DNA from: Hydractinia symbiolongicarpus
Lineage: Eukaryota; Cnidaria; Hydrozoa; Anthoathecata; Hydractiniidae
Length of the DNA: 64,000 bases
Direction of reading: 5' to 3'
Assembly: GCF_029227915.1 (NCBI RefSeq)
Contig: NC_079887.1
Location: 496,001-560,000 of the forward strand
A program made the translations under genes and the position numbers. Every line of letters begins with the position of its first letter. The first letter of the stretch is position 1. Below, piece by piece: positions 1 to 11,482 of this stretch. The notes beneath the pieces are model-generated. The model was not told the DNA's origin. It was given only the letters and a program-made list of their open reading frames with translations, and made no database searches.

Positions 1-65
1 CGGGATTTGGGGAAATCGCAGGTTTTCGTTTGCCGGCGATTAAACTGCTTTTATACAGCGTCTCA

Positions 66-87
66 TCAAAAATGAAAACATTTTTGA
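66..87. repeat. Perfect 9-bp inverted repeat in each monomer (representative)
   Basis: The left arm TCAAAAATG (66-74) and right arm CATTTTTGA (79-87) are exact reverse complements around an AAAA spacer (75-78). Monomers with TTTTTGAAAAC keep all 9 pairs. Monomers with TTTTTAAAAAC keep the inner 7 pairs (AAAAATG / CATTTTT). The motif sits just after AGCGTCTCA in nearly every monomer. It could extrude as a small hairpin or cruciform, or bind a dimeric protein. The sequence does not tell which. Confidence 0.85.
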
Positions 88-352
88 AAACTGCAAGTCT
101 CATGCGTTTTAGTGGTGAAAAAATAATTTAAAAAATCGTTCGGGAAATGAGTTTACTCCCTGGGTACTTTCTTTGTATACTTTTGACCATACGGGCCAAG
201 CCGGGATTTACGGGAAATCGCGGGTTTTCGTTTGCCGGCGATTAAACTTCTTTTATTCAGCGTCTCATCAAAAATGAAAACATTTTTAAAAACTACAAGT
301 CTTATGCGTTTTAGTGGTGAAAAAATAATTTAAAAAATCGTTCCGGAAATGA

Positions 353-555
353 GTTTACTCACAGGGTACTTTCTTTGTATACATTCGACGGTACGTGCCA
401 AGCCCGGGATTTACGGGAAATCGCGGGTTTTCGTTTGCCGGCGATTAAACTTCTTTTATTCAGCGTCTCATCAAAAATGAAAACATTTTTAAAAATTACA
501 AGTCTCATGGGCTTTAGTGGTGAAAAAATAATTTAAAAAATCCTTCTGAAAATGA
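353..555 (+). repeat. Representative single monomer (variant B, 203 bp)
   Basis: This is one full monomer, taken from one GTTTACT anchor to the next. In order it carries ACTCACAGGG, TTTGTATACATTCGAC, TATACGTGCC, CCCGGGATTTACGGG, AAATCGCGGG, TTTGCCGGCGATTAAAC, TTCAGCGTCTCATC, the AAAAATG-AAAA-CATTTTT inverted repeat, ACAAGTCTCATG, TTTAGTGGTGAAAAAA and ending AAAATCCTTCTGAAAATGA. Variant B is set apart from A by CACAGGG (A has CCCTGGG), by CATTCGAC (A has CTTTTGAC) and by ACGTGCC (A has ACGGGCC). It recurs throughout the left and middle of the window and is rare from about 43 to 53 kb. Confidence 0.9.
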
Positions 556-579
556 GTTTACTCACAGGGTACTTTCTTT

Positions 580-597
580 GTATACATTCGACTATAC
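580..597. repeat. Short dyad GTATA-N8-TATAC (representative)
   Basis: GTATA (580-584) and TATAC (593-597) are reverse complements separated by eight bases. The spacer is CATTCGAC here and CTTTTGAC in variant A. The arms are kept in most monomers although the spacer differs between variants. The first arm also sits in the palindrome GTATAC. With only five pairs this is a weak structure, noted because it lies about 90 bases upstream of the longer dyad in the same monomer. Confidence 0.5.
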
Positions 598-605
598 GTG
601 CCAAG

Positions 606-647
606 CCCGGGATTTACGGGAAATCGCGGGTTTTCGTTTGCCGGCGA
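606..647. other. CpG-dense GC-rich half of the monomer (representative)
   Basis: This 42-base stretch holds seven CpG dinucleotides (in CCCGGG, ACGGG, TCGCGGG, TTCG, CCGG and GCGA). The remaining 160 or so bases of the monomer are AT-rich. By hand count the consensus has about 12 CpG against about 7 expected from its base composition, so CpG is not depleted. Known biology: methylated repeats normally lose CpG by deamination. The inference is low germline methylation or a recent expansion. Confidence 0.7.
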
Positions 648-758
648 TTAAACTTCTTTTATTCAGCGTCTCATCAAAAATGAAAACATTTTTGAAAACT
701 ACAAGTCTCATGCGTTTTAGTGGTGAAAAAATAATTTAAAAAATCGTTCGGGAAATGA

Positions 759-3155
759 GTTTACTCTCTGGGTACTTTCTTTGTATACTTTTGACTATAC
801 GGGCCGAGTCCGGGATTTACGGGAAATCGCGGATTTTCGTTTGCCGGCGATTAAACTTCTTTTTTTCAGCGTCCCATCAAATATGAAAATATTTTTGAAA
901 ACTACAAGTCTCATGCGTTTAGTGGTAAAAAAATAATATAAAAAATCGTTCGGGAAATGAGTTTACTACCTGGGTACTTTCTTTGTATACTTTTGACTAT
1001 ACGGGCCAAGCCCGGGATTTACGGGAAATCGCGGGTTTTCGTTTGACGGCGATTAAACTTCTTTTATTCAGCGTCTCATGAAAACTGAAAACATTTTTAA
1101 AAACTACAAGTCTTATGCGTTTTAGTGGTGAAAAAATAATTTAAAAAATCGTTCTGGAAATGAGCTTACTCCCTGGGTACTTTCTTTGTATACTTTTGAC
1201 TATACGGGCCGAGTCCGGGATTTAAGGAAATCGCAGGTTTTCGTTTGCCGGCGATTAAACTGCTTTTATTCAGCGTCTCATCAAAAATGAAAACATTTTT
1301 AAAAACCACAAGTCTCATGCGTTTTAGTGGTGAAAAATTAATTTAAAAAATCGTTCGGGAAATGAGTTTACTCCCTGGGTACTTTCTTTGTTATCTTTTG
1401 ACTATACGGGCCAAGCCGGGATTTACGGGAAATCGCGGGTTTTCGTTTGCCGGCGATTAAACTTCTTTTATTCAGCGTCTCATCAAAAATGAAAACATTT
1501 TTAAAAACTACAAGTCTTATGCGTTTTAGTGGTGAAAAAATAATTTAAAAAATCGTTTGGAAAATGAGTTTACTCACAGGGTACTTTCTTTGTATACATT
1601 CGACTATACGTGCCAAGCCCGGGATTTACGGGAAATCGCGGGTTTTCGTTTGCCGGAGATTAAACTGCTTTTATTTAGCGTCTCATCAAAAATGAAAACA
1701 TTCTTGAAAACTACAAGTCTCATGCGTTTTAGTGGTAAAAAAATAGTATAAAAAATCGTTCGGGAAATGAGTTTACTCCCTGGGTACTTTCTTTGTATAC
1801 TTTTGACTATACGGGCCGAGTCTGGGATTTACGGGAAATCGCAGATTTTCGTTTGCCGGCGAATAACTTCTTTTATTCAGCGTCCCATCAAATATGAAAA
1901 TATTTTTGAAAACTACAAGTCTCATGCGTTTAGTGGTAAAAAATAATATAAAAAATCGTTCGGGAAATGAGTTTACTCCCTGTATACTTTCTTTGTATAC
2001 TTTTGACTATACGGGCCAAGCCCGGGATTTACGGGAAATCGCGGGTTTTCGTTTGCCGGCGATTAAACTTCTTTTATTCAGCGTCTCATCAAAAATGAAA
2101 ACATTTTTAAAAACTACAAGTCTTATGCGTTTTAGTGGTGAAAAAATAATTTAAAAAATCGTTCGGGAAATGAGTTTACTCTCTGGGTACTTTCTTTGTA
2201 TACTTTTGACTATACGGGCCGAGTCCGGGATTTACGGGAAATCGCGGATTTTCGTTTGCCGGCGATTAAACTTCCTTTTTTCAGCGTCCCATCAAATATG
2301 AAAATATTTTTGAAAACTACAAGTCTCATGCGTTTAGTGGTAAAAAAATAATATAAAAAATCGTTCGGGAAATGAGTTTACTACCTGGGTACTTTCTTTG
2401 TATACTTTTGACTATACGGGCCAAGCCCGGGATTTACGGGAAATCGCGGGTTTTCGTTTGCCGGCGATTAAACTTCTTTTATTCAGCGTCTCATGAAAAC
2501 TGAAAACATTTTTAAAAACTACAAGTCTTATGCGTTTTAGTGGTGAAAAAATAATTTAAAAAATCGTTCTGGAAATGAGCTTACACCCTGGGTACTTTCT
2601 TTGTATACTTTTGACTATACGGGCCGAGTCGGGGATTTAAGGAAATCGCAGGTTTTCGTTTGCCGGCGATTAAACTGCTTTTATTCAGCGTCTCATCAAA
2701 AATGAAAACATTTTTAAAAACCACAAGTCTCATGCGTTTTAGTGGTGAAAAAATAATTTAAAAAATCGTTCGGGAAATGAGTTTACTCCCTGGGTACTTT
2801 CTTTGTTATCTTTTGACTATACGGGCCAAGCCGGGATTTACGGGAAATCGCGGGTTTTTGTTTGCCGGCGATTAAACTTCTTTTATTCAGCGTCTCATCA
2901 AAAATGAAAACATTTTTAAAAACTACAAGTCTTATGCGTTTTAGTGGTGAAAAAATAATTTAAAAAATCGTTCTGGAAATGAGTTTACTCACAGGGTACT
3001 TTCTTTGAATACATTCGACTATACGTGCCAAGCCCGGGATTTACGGGAAATCGCGGGTTTTCGTTTGCCGGAGATTAAACTGCTTTTATTTAGCGTCTCA
3101 TCAAAAATGAAAACATTCTTGGAAACTACAAGTCTCATGCGTTTTAGTGGTGAAA
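759..3155. repeat. Five-monomer duplication at offset 1,415 bp
   Basis: The blocks starting at 759 and 2,174 share a run of rare markers in the same order: GTTTACTCTCTGGG, then GTTTACTACCTGGG (961 and 2,376), then CTCATGAAAACTGAAAAC, then GAGCTTAC, then TTTGTTATCTTTTGAC, then a B monomer with GCCGGAGATTAAAC and TTTATTTAGCG. The match fades after about 1,740 and 3,155, where the first block runs into a C monomer and the second into an A monomer. The offset of 1,415 is seven monomers. Confidence 0.8.
879..894. repeat. Altered inverted repeat of variant C monomers (representative)
   Basis: In variant C monomers (CCCATCAAATATG) the dyad carries changes in both arms. It becomes AAATAT (879-884), spacer GAAA (885-888), ATATTT (889-894), a perfect 6-bp inverted repeat shifted by one base. 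The left-arm change (AAAAATG to AAATATG) and right-arm change (ACATTTTT to ATATTTTT) occur together in nearly all C copies, for example near 2,290, 9,585, 16,260, 26,795 and 63,160. Co-inheritance of the variant explains why they travel together. Keeping a dyad may be chance or constraint. Confidence 0.7.
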
Positions 3156-5207
3156 AAATAATTTAAAAAATCGTTCGGGAAATGAGTTTACTCCCTGGGT
3201 ACTTTCTTTGTATACTTTTGACCATACGGGCCAAGCCGGGATTTACGGGAAATCGTGGGTTTTCGTTTGCCGGCGATTAAACTTCTTTTATTCAGCGTCT
3301 CATCAAAAATGAAAACATTTTTAAAAACTACAAGTCTCATGCGTTTTAGTGGTGAAAAAGTAATTTAAGAAATCGTTCGGGAAATGAGTTTACTCCCTGG
3401 GTACTTTCTTTGTATACTTTTGACTATACGGGCCAAGCCCGGGATTTACGGGAAATCGCGGATTTTCGTTTGCCGGCGATTAAACTGCTTTTATTCAGCG
3501 TCTCATCAAAAATGAAAACATTCTTGAAAACTACAAGTCTCATGCGTTTTAGTGGGGAAATAATAATTTAAAAAATCGTTTGGGAAATGAGTTTACTCCC
3601 TGGGTACTTTCTTTGTATACTTTTGACTATACGGGCCGAGTCCGGGATTTAGGGAAATCGCAGGTTTTCGTTTGCCGGCGATTAAACTGCTTTTATACAG
3701 CGTCTCATCAAAAATGAAAACATTTTTGAAAACTGCAAGTCTCATGCGTTTCAGTGGTGAAAATAAAATTTAAAAAATCGTTCGGGAAATGTGTTTACTC
3801 CCTGGGTACTTTCTTTGTATACTTTTGACCATACGGGCCAAGCCGGGATTTACGGGAAATCGCGGGTTTTCGTTTGCCGGCGATTAAACTGCTTTTATTC
3901 AGCGTCTCATCAAAAATGAAAACATTCTTGAAAACTACAAGTCTCATGCGTTTTAGTGGTGAAATAATAATTTAAAAAATCGTTTGGGAAATGAGTTTAC
4001 TCCCTGGGTACTTTCTTTGTATACTTTTGACTATACGGGCCGACTCCAGCATTTACGGGAAATCGCAGGTTCTCGTTTGCCGGCGATTAAACTCCTTTTA
4101 TTCAACGTCTCATCAAAAATGAAAACATTTTTAAAAACTACAAGTCTCATGCGTTTTAGTGGTGAAATAATAATTTAAAAAATCGTTTGGGAAATGAGTT
4201 TACTCCCTGGGTACTTTCTTTGTATACTTTTGACTATACGGGCCGAGTCCAGGATTTACAGGAAATCGCAGGTTTTCGTTTGCCGGCGATTAAACTTCTT
4301 TTATTCAGCGTCTCATCAAAAATGAAAACATTTTTAAAAACTACAAGTCTCATGCGTTTTAGTGGTGAAAAAGTAATTTAAAAAATCGTTCGGGAAATGA
4401 GTTTACTCCCTGGGTACTTTCTTTGTATACTTTTGACTATACGGGCCAAGCCCGGGATTTACGGGAAATCGCGGGTTTTCGTTTGCCGGCGATTAAACTG
4501 CTTTTATTCAGCGTCTCATCAAAAATGAAAACATTCTTGAAAACTTCAAGTCTCATGCGTTTTAGTGGTGAAATAATAATTTAAAAAATCGTTTGGGAAA
4601 TGAGTTTACTCCCTGGGTACTTTCTTTGTATACTTTTGACTATACGGGCCGAGTCCAGGATTTACGGGAAATCGCAGGTTTTCGTTTGCCGGCGATTAAA
4701 CTTCTTTTATTCAGCGTCTCATCAAAAATGAAAACATTTTTAAAAACTACAAGACTTAGGCGTTTTAGTGGTAAAAAAATAATTTAAAAAATCGTTCTTG
4801 AAATGAGTTTACTCACAGGGTACATTCTTTGTATACATTCGACTATACGGGCCAAGCCCGGGATTTACGGGAAATCGCGGGTTTTCGTTTTCCGGCGATT
4901 AAACCTCTTTCATTAAGCGTCTCATCAAAAATGAAAACATTTTTGAAAACTGCAAGTCTCATGCGTTTTAGTGGTGAAAAAAAAATTTAAAAAATCGTTC
5001 AGGAAAAGGGTTTACTCCCTGGGTACTTTCTTTGTATACATTCGACTATGCGGGCCAAGCCCCAGATTTACGGTAAATCGCGGGAATTAGTTTGCCAGCG
5101 ATTAAACTGCTTTTATTCAGCGTCTCATCAAAAATGAAAACATTTTTGAAAACTACAAGTCTTATGCGTTTTAGTGGTGAAAAAATAATTTAAAAAATCG
5201 TTCGGGA

Positions 5208-6408
5208 AATGAGTTTACTCCCTGGGTACTTTCTTTGTATACTTTTGACTATACGGGCCAAGCCGGGATTTACGGGAAATCGCGGGTTTTCGTTTGCCGG
5301 CGATTTAACTTCTTTTATTCAGCGTCTCATCAAAAATGAAAACATTGTTGAAAACTACAAGTCTCATGCGTTTTAGTGGTGAAAAATTAATTTAAAAAAT
5401 CGTTTGGGAAATGAGTTTACTCCCTGGGTACTTTCTTTGTATACTTTTGACTATACGGGCCGAATACGGGATTTACGGGAAATCGCAGATTTTCGTTTGC
5501 CGGCGATTAAACTTCTTTTATTCAGCGTCCCATCAAATATGAAAATAGTTTTGAAAACTACAAGTCTCATGCGTTTAGTGGTAAAAAAATAATATAAAAA
5601 ATCGTTCGGGAAATGAGTTTACTCCCTGGGTACTTTCTTTGTATACATTCGACTATGCGGGCCAAGCCCCAGATTTACGCGAAAACGTGGGATTTAGTTT
5701 GCCAGCAATTAAACTGCTTTTATTCAGCGTCTCATCAAAAATGAAAACATTTTTGAAAACTACAAGTCTCATGCGTTTTAGTGGTGAAAAAGTAATTTAA
5801 AAAATCGTTCGGGAAATGAGTTTACTCCCTGGGTACTTTCTTTGTATACTTTTGACTATACGGGCCAAGCCCGGGATTTACGGGAAATCGCGGGTTTTCG
5901 TTTGCCGGCGATTAAACTTCTTTTATTCAGCGTCTCATCAAAAATGAAAACATTTTTGAAAACTACAAGTCTCATGCGTTTTAGTGGTGAAAAAAAAATT
6001 TAAAAAATCGTTCGGGAAATGAGTTTACTCCCTGGGTACTTTCTTTGTATACTTTTGACTATACGGGCCAAGCCGGGATTTACGGGAAATAGCGGGTTTT
6101 CGTTTGCCGGCGATTAAACATCTTTTATTCAGCGTCTCATCAAAAATGAAAACATTGTTTAAAACTACAAGTCTCATGCGTTTTAGTGGTGAAACATTAA
6201 TTTAAAAAATCGTTTGGGACATGAGTTTACTCCCTGGGTACTTTCTTTGTATACTTTTGACTATACGGGCCGAATACGGGATTTACGGGAAATCGCAGAT
6301 TTTCGTTTGCCGGCTATTAAACTTCTTTTATTCAGCGTCCCATCAAATATGAAAATAGTTTTGAAAACTACAAGTCTCATGCGTTTAGTGGTAAAAAAAT
6401 AATATAAA
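5208..6408. repeat. Two-monomer duplication at offset 810 bp
   Basis: Positions 5,208-5,598 and 6,018-6,408 share ACATTGTT, GGTGAAA(A/C)ATTAATTT, the TTTGGGA(A/C)ATGAG anchor, GGGCCGAATACGGG and a C-type end with GAAAATAGTTTTGAAAAC. The copies differ by several single bases (for example AAATCGC/AAATAGC and GGCGATT/GGCTATT), so this duplication is older than the near-identical ones further right. The two monomers between them are of other types. Confidence 0.75.
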
Positions 6409-8651
6409 AAATTGTTCGGGAAATGAGTTTACTCCCTGGGTACTTTCTTTGTATACTTTTGACTATACGGGCCAAGCCCGGGATTTACGGGAAATCGCGG
6501 GTTTTCGTTTGCCGGCGATTAAACTTCTTTTAGTCAGCGTCTCAGCAAAAATGAAAACATTTTCAAAAACTACAAGTCTTATGCGTTTTAGTGGTGAAAA
6601 AATAATTTAAAAAATCGTTCTGGAAATGAGTTTACTCCCTGGGTACTTTCTTTGTATACTTTTGACTATACGGGCCAAGCCCGGGATTTACGGGAAATCG
6701 CGGGTTTTCGTTTGCAGGCGATTAAACTTCTTTTATTCAGCGTCTCAGCAAAAATGAAAACATTTTTAAAAACTACAAGTCTTATGCGTTTTAGTGGTGA
6801 AAAAATAATTTAAAAAATCGTTCTGGAAATGAGTTTACTCCCTGGGTACTTTCTTTGTATACTTTTGACTATACGGGCCGAGTCCGGGATTTAGAGAAAT
6901 CGTAGGTTTTCGTTTGCCGGCGATTAAACTGATTTTATTCAGGGTCTCATCAAAAATGAAATCATTTTTGAAAACTATAAGTCTCATGCGTTTTAGTGGT
7001 GAAAAAATAATTTAAAAAATCGTTCGGGAAATGAGTTTACTTCCTGGGTACTTTCTTTGTATACTTTTGACTATACGGGCCAAGCCGGGATTTACGGGAA
7101 ATCGCGGGTTTTCGTTTGCCGGCGATTAAACTTCTTTTATTCAGCGTCTCATCAAAAATGGAAACATTTTTAAAAACTACAAGTCTCATGGGCTTTAGTG
7201 GTGAAAAAATAATTTAAAAAATCGTTCTGGAAATGAGTTTACTCACAGGGTACTTTCTTTGTATACATTCGACTATACGTGCCAAGCCCGTGATTAACGG
7301 GAAATCGCGGGTTTTCGTTTGCCGGCGATTAAACTTCTTTTATTCAGCGTCTCATCAAAAATGAAAACATTTTTGAAAACTACAAGTCTCATGCGTTTTA
7401 GTTGTGAAAAAATAATTTAAAAAATCGTTCGGGAAATGAGTTTACTCCCTGGGTACTTTCTTTGTATACTTTTGACTATACGGGCCAAGCCGGGATTTAC
7501 GGGAAATCGCAGGTTTTCGTTTGCCGGCGATTAAACTTCTTTTATTCAGCGTCTCATCAAAAATGAAAACATTTTTAAAAACTACAAGTCTCATGCGTTT
7601 TAGTGGTGAAAAAGTAATTTAAAAAATCGTTCTGGAAATGAGTTTACTCCCTGGGTACTTTCTTTGTATACTTTTGACTATACGGGCCGAGTCCGGCATT
7701 TAGGGAAATCGCAGGTTTTCGTTTGCCGGCGATTAAACTTCTTTTATTCAGCGTCTCATCAAAAATAAAAACATTTTTATAAACTACAAGTCTTATGCGT
7801 TTTAGTTGTGAAAAAATAATTTAAAAAATCGTTCGGGAAATGAGTTTACTCCCTGGGTACTTTCTTTGTATACTTTTGACTATACGGGCCAAGCCGGGAT
7901 TTACGGGAAATCGCGGGTTTTCGTTTGCTGGCGATTAAACTTCTTTTATTCAGCGTCTCATTAAAAATGAAAACATTTTTATAAACTACAAGTCTTATGC
8001 GTTTTAGTGGTGAAAAAATAATTTAAAAGATCGTTCGGGAAATGAGTTTACTCCCTGGGTACTTTCTTTGTATACTTTTGACTATGCGGGCCAAGCCGGG
8101 ATTTATGGGAAATCGCGGGTTTTCCTTTGCCGGCGATTAAACTTCTTTTATTCAGCGTCTCATCAAAAAGAAAACATTTTTAAAAACTACAAGTCTTATG
8201 CGTTTTAGTGGTGAAAAAATAATTTAAAAAATCGTTCTGGAAATTAGTTTACTCACAGGGTACTTTCTTTGTATACATTCGACTATACGTGCCAAGCCAG
8301 GGATTTACGGGAAATCGCGGGTTTTCGTTTGCCGGCGATTAAACTTCTTTTATTCAGCGTCTCATCAAAAATGAAAACATTTTTGAAAGCTACAAGTCTC
8401 ATGCGTTTTAGTGGTGAAAAAGTAATTTAAAAAATCGTTCGGGAAATGAGTTTCCTTCCTAGGTACTTTCTTTGTATACTTTTGACTATACGGGCAAAGC
8501 CCGGGATTTACGGGAAATCGCGGGTTTTCGTTTGCCGGCGATTAAACTTCTTTTATTCAGCGTCTCATCAAAAATGAAAATATTTTTTAAAACTACAAGT
8601 CTCATGCGTTTAGTGGTAAAAAAATAATATAAAAAATCGTTCGGGAAATGA

Positions 8652-11482
8652 GTTTACTCCCTGGGTACTTTCTTTGTATACTTTTGACTATACGGGCCAA
8701 GCCGGGATTTACGGGAAATCGCGGGTTTTCGTTTGCCGGCGATTAAACTTCTTTTATTCAGCGTCTCATCAAAAATGAAAACATTTTTAAAAACTACAAG
8801 TCTTATGCGTTTTAGTGGTGAAAAAATAATTTAAAAAATCGTTCTTGAAATGAGTTTACTCAGAGGGTACTTTCTTTGTATACATTCGACTATACGTGCC
8901 AAGCCCGGGATTTACGGGAAATCGCGGGTTTTCGTTTGCCGGCGATTAAACTGCTTTTATTCAGCGTCTCATCAAAAATGAAAACTATCTTGAAAACTAC
9001 AAGTCTCATGCGTTTTAGTGGTGAAATAATAATTTAAAAAATCGTTCGGGAAATGAGTTTACTCCCTGGGTACTTTCTTTTAATACATTCGACTATACGG
9101 GCCAAGCCCCGGATTTACGGGAAAACGCGGGATTTAGTTTGCCGGCGATTAAACCTCTTTCATTAAGCGTCTCATCAAAAATGAAAACATTTTTGAAAAC
9201 TACAAGTCTCATGCGTTTATTGGTAAAAAAATAATATAAAAAATCGTTCGGGAAATGAGTTTACTCCCTGGGTACTTTCTTTGTATACATTCGACTATAC
9301 GTGCCAAGCCCGGGATTTAGGGAAATCGCAGGTTTTCGTTTGCCGGCGATTAAACTGCTTTTATTCAGCGTCTCATCAAAAATGAAAACATTTTTGAAAA
9401 CTACAAGTCTCATGCGTTTTAGTGGTGAAAAAAAAATTTAAAAAATCGTTCGGGAAATGAGTTTACTCTCTGGGTACTTTCTTTGTATTCTTTTTGACTA
9501 TACGGGCCGAGTCCGGGATTTACGGGAAATCGCGGATTTTTGTTTGCCGGCGATTAAACTTCTTTTTTTCAGCGTCCCATCAAATATGAAAATATTTTTG
9601 AAAACTACAAGTCTCATGCGTTTAGTGGTAAAAAAATAATATAAAAAATCGTTCTGGAAATGAGTTTACTACCTGGGTACTTTCTTTGTATACTTTTGAC
9701 TATACGGGCCGAGTCCGGGATTTACGGGAAATCGCGGATTTTCGTTTGCCGGCGATTAAACGTCTTTTATTCAGCGTCCCATCAAATATGAAAATATTTT
9801 TGAAAACTACAAGTCTCATGCGTTTAGTGGTAAAAAAATAATATAAAAAATCGTTTGGGAAATGAGTTTACTCCCTGGGTACTTTCTTTGTATACTTTTG
9901 ACTATACGGGCCAAGCTGGGATTTACGGGAAATCGCGGGTTTTCGTTTGCCGGCGATTAAACTTCTTTTATTCAGCGTCTCATCAAAAATGAAAACATTT
10001 TTAAAAACTACAAGTCTTATGCGTTTTAGTGGTGAAAAAATAATTTAAAAAATCGTTCTTGAAATGAGTTTACTCACAGGGTACTTTCTTTGTATACATT
10101 CGACTATACGTGCCAAGCCCGGGATTTACGGGAAATCGCGGGTTTTCGTTTGCCGGCGATTAAACTGCTTTTATTCAGCGTCTCATCAAAAATGAAAACT
10201 ATCTTGAAAACTACAAGTCTCATGCGTTTTAGTGGTGAAATAATAATTTAAAAAATCGTTCGGGAAATGAGTTTACTCCCTGGGTACTTTCTTTTAATAC
10301 ATTCGACTATACGGGCCAAGCCCCGGATTTACGGGAAAACGCGGGATTTAGTTTGCCGGCGATTAAACCTCTTTCATTAAGCGTCTCATCAAAAATGAAA
10401 ACATTTTTGAAAACTACAAGTCTCATGCGTTTATTGGTAAAAAAATAATATAAAAAATCGTTCGGGAAATGAGTTTACTCCCTGGGTACTTTCTTTGTAT
10501 ACATTCGACTATACGTGCCAAGCCCGGGATTTAGGGAAATCGCAGGTTTTCGTTTGCCGGCGATTAAACTGCTTTTATTCAGCGTCTCATCAAAAATGAA
10601 AACATTTTTGAAAACTACAAGTCTCATGCGTTTAGTGGTAAAAAAATAATATAAAAAATCGTTTGGGAAATGAGTTTACTCCCTGGGTACTTTCTTTGTA
10701 TACTTTTGACTATACGGGCCAAGCTGGGATTTACGGGAAATCGCGGGTTTTCGTTTGCCGGCGATTAAACTTCTTTTATTCAGCGTCTCATCAAAAATGA
10801 AAACATTTTTAAAAACTACAAGTCTTATGCGTTTTAGTGGTGAAAAAATAATTTAAAAAATCGTTCTTGAAATGAGTTTACTCACAGGGTACTTTCTTTG
10901 TATACATTCGACTATACGTGCCAAGCCCGGGATTTACGGGAAATCGCGGGTTTTCGTTTGCCGGCGATTAAACTGCTTTTATTCAGCGTCTCATCAAAAA
11001 TGAAAACTATCTTGAAAACTACAAGTCTCATGCGTTTTAGTGGTGAAATAATAATTTAAAAAATCGTTCGGGAAATGAGTTTACTCCCTGGGTACTTTCT
11101 TTTAATACATTCGACTATACGGGCCAAGCCCCGGATTTACGGGAAAACGCGGGATTTAGTTTGCCGGCGATTAAACCTCTTTCATTAAGCGTCTCATCAA
11201 AAATGAAAACATTTTTGAAAACTACAAGTCTCATGCGTTTATTGGTAAAAAAATAATATAAAAAATCGTTCGGGAAATGAGTTTACTCCCTGGGTACTTT
11301 CTTTGTATACATTCGACTATACGTGCCAAGCCCGGGATTTAGGGAAATCGCAGGTTTTCGTTTGCCGGCGATTAAACTGCTTTTATTCAGCGTCTCATCA
11401 AAAATGAAAACATTTTTGAAAACTACAAGTCTCATGCGTTTTAGTGGTGAAAAAATAATTTAAAAAATCGTTCGGGAAATGA
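8652..11482. repeat. Three copies of a 4-monomer unit (808-809 bp), B and E bearing
   Basis: Units run 8,652-9,460, 9,866-10,673 and 10,674-11,482. Each has the order A, B (GAAAACTATCTTG), E (CTTTTAATACATTCG, CCCCGGATTTACGGGAAAACG, CCTCTTTCATTAAGCG, TTATTGGTAAAA), D (GATTTAGGGAAATCG). Units 2 and 3 abut. Units 1 and 2 are separated by two C monomers (9,461-9,865), and one C monomer of that kind follows unit 3 (offset 2,022). In unit 2 the D monomer ends with a C-type tail, which marks an exchange point. Confidence 0.85.
10604..10633. other. Inferred D/C exchange junction
   Basis: The monomer here begins as variant D (GATTTAGGGAAATCG, CTCATCAAAAATGAAAAC) and ends as variant C (GCGTTTAGTGGTAAAA, AATAATAT). 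The last D-specific base is the C of AAAACATTTTTG near 10,603. The first C-specific feature is the missing T in GCGTTTAG near 10,631. The exchange therefore lies in the shared bases between, inside the right arm of the inverted repeat and the ACAAGTCTCATG segment. Confidence 0.7.

Larger units (their letters stand above)
1..8651. repeat. Left domain: diverse monomers with diverged short duplications
   Basis: Variants A, B, C, D and E are mixed here without a long regular order. Small duplications are visible. Monomers at 1-115 match those near 3,650-3,760 (shared TTATACAGCG and AACTGCAAG, offset 3,642). Positions 759-1,740 match 2,174-3,155. Positions 5,208-5,598 match 6,018-6,408. E-like monomers with GACTATGCGGG and CCCCAGATTTACG occur near 5,047 and 5,654. 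Copies differ at more positions than those in later domains, so this part looks older or less homogenised. No gene is seen. Confidence 0.8.

Noticed and set aside
170-200. TATA-like promoter at GTATAC / CTATAC
   Set aside because: The words are short, present in every monomer and part of a small dyad. Nothing downstream could be a gene. Satellite transcription is possible but is not shown by this sequence.
560-625. CENP-B box (TTCG-N4-A-N2-CGGG core) in the monomer
   Set aside because: The best matches I found by eye are TTCGGGAAATGAGTT on the + strand and CCCGGGATTTACGGG read on the - strand. Each matches only about 6 of the 9 core bases, with the second half wrong. No canonical box is seen in the common variants. 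A systematic scan of all monomers would settle it.
700-745. RNA polymerase III A and B boxes (TAGTGGTG and GTTCGGG, about 30 bases apart), suggesting a tRNA-derived SINE origin
   Set aside because: Both have several mismatches to the consensus, no tRNA fold can be drawn around them, and there is no dispersed-element structure such as a tail or target-site duplications.
3984-4178. Recurrent open frame of 60-64 codons on the + strand, seen in dozens of monomers and starting with TTG before GGAAATGAG
   Set aside because: It is the satellite monomer read through once. The period of 203 is not a multiple of three, the frame opens at a TTG where the anchor happens to read TTTGG, and it stops at the TAA in the A-rich block. 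Single-base and indel differences between monomers destroy it freely. There is no ribosome-binding or codon-bias signal.
8652-11482. Assembly artefact as the source of the near-identical copies
   Set aside because: It cannot be excluded without reads. However, the copies carry private differences, abut in register with the monomer, and have chimeric junctions explained by unequal exchange. A real biological origin is therefore the simpler reading.
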